Source of the DNA: an uncultured Clostridia bacterium
Lineage (GTDB): Bacteria > Bacillota > Clostridia > Oscillospirales > Ruminococcaceae
Length of the DNA: 6,055 bases
Direction of reading: 5' to 3'
NCBI GenBank assembly: GCA_937871145.1
Contig: CALMXN010000014.1
Location: 1-6,055, forward strand
The position numbers and the translations under genes are program-made. Below the pieces are notes generated by a model. It searched no databases. It worked only from the letters and a program-made list of their open reading frames with translations, and had not been told where the DNA came from. This document shows positions 5,650 through 6,055 of this stretch, piece after piece. Positions within the stretch are counted from its first letter, which is position 1; each line of letters opens with the position of its first letter.

Positions 5650-6055
5650 ATGGCAGAAATTTACGAAATAAACAGTAGCGAACTAAAATCGAAAGCAGAA
5701 AGCCTTCACATCGGTGATAAGGTATTGCTGACAGGGTATATTTATACTGCCCGTGACGTAGCACACAAAAGATTTTTCGCCTTACTTGATGAGGGGAAGG
5801 ATCTGCCTTTTGATATTAAAAATGCAGTAATTTATTATGCAGGACCAACAGCAGCCCCTGAGGGTAAGCCTATCGGCTCATGCGGACCTACTACTTCTGG
5901 ACGAATGGACAAATATTCTCCTCGTCTTCTTGACCTTGGACTTGGTGCAATGGTCGGAAAAGGCGAGCGTAGTAAGAATGTCATTGACGCAGTTGTACGT
6001 AATAAATCTGTGTATCTTTGTGCAATAGGCGGTGCTGGTGCACTTGCGGCAAATT
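5650..6055 (+). CDS. Class I Fe-S fumarate hydratase beta subunit (3' end beyond window)
   Basis: Class I fumarases are oxygen-sensitive [4Fe-4S] enzymes that interconvert fumarate and L-malate; the same family includes L(+)-tartrate dehydratase. In many anaerobes the enzyme is split into an alpha subunit carrying the cluster and a beta subunit equal to the C-terminal domain of E. coli FumA. The 135 visible residues show the beta-subunit hallmarks in order: LTGYIYTARDVAHKR (27-41), LPFDIKNAVIYYAGPT (52-67), GSCGPTTSGRMDKY (76-89), GLGAMVGKG (97-105) and GGAGAL (127-132). The start at 5650 is supported by GAGGA (5641-5645), a short four-base spacing, and by the match to family N-termini. It lies 14 bases after the DivIVA-like gene without a terminator, so an operon is likely. 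The alpha subunit is not in the window and would have to lie downstream or elsewhere. Fumarase versus tartrate dehydratase cannot be decided from this part alone. Confidence 0.92.
   Translation, partial: MAEIYEINSSELKSKAESLHIGDKVLLTGYIYTARDVAHKRFFALLDEGKDLPFDIKNAVIYYAGPTAAPEGKPIGSCGPTTSGRMDKYSPRLLDLGLGAMVGKGERSKNVIDAVVRNKSVYLCAIGGAGALAAN

Noticed and set aside
5837..6028. 63-residue plus-strand frame near the window end
   Set aside because: It overlaps the fumarase beta frame, which has strong family motifs.

Overview
The window is low-GC, densely packed, almost entirely plus-strand bacterial DNA. Gene content (MurA, a DivIB/FtsQ with a very basic N-terminus, FtsZ, a DivIVA-like coiled-coil protein, class I Fe-S fumarase), AGGAGG-type ribosome binding sites and TATAAT promoters point to Firmicutes/Clostridia. 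The gene order and protein style suggest the Ruminococcus/Oscillospiraceae side, but that placement is inferred from memory of the families, not from a search.

Region 1 (1-3336) is a fragment of the division and cell wall (dcw) cluster. It holds murA (first committed step of peptidoglycan synthesis; 5' end abnormal at the window edge), then ftsQ/divIB (divisome membrane protein), then ftsZ (division GTPase). ftsA is not between ftsQ and ftsZ. A TATAAT-type promoter lies in the 112-base ftsQ-ftsZ gap, and a strong intrinsic terminator closes ftsZ.

Region 2 (3337-3586) is a 250-base AT-rich regulatory stretch. It has an extended -10 promoter overlapped by two dyads, then a leader of about 110 nt. 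The leader encodes a possible 19-codon peptide with a strong Shine-Dalgarno and four consecutive AUA codons. The last codons of the peptide lie inside a G-rich hairpin that competes with a smaller hairpin masking the corA ribosome binding site. This is the most interesting part of the window and looks like a translation-dependent switch for the downstream operon.

Region 3 (3587-6055) is a probable operon with gaps of 36 and 14 bases: a CorA-family divalent-cation transporter, a 361-aa DivIVA-like coiled-coil protein with an acidic tail and an A10 tract in its coding sequence, and the start of the beta subunit of a two-subunit class I fumarate hydratase, cut by the window end.

Together, regions 1 and 3 place peptidoglycan precursor synthesis, the Z-ring and a DivIVA-like scaffold candidate side by side. 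A cation transporter and a fumarase share the second transcription unit. No tRNA, rRNA, CRISPR array, insertion sequence or phage gene is visible.
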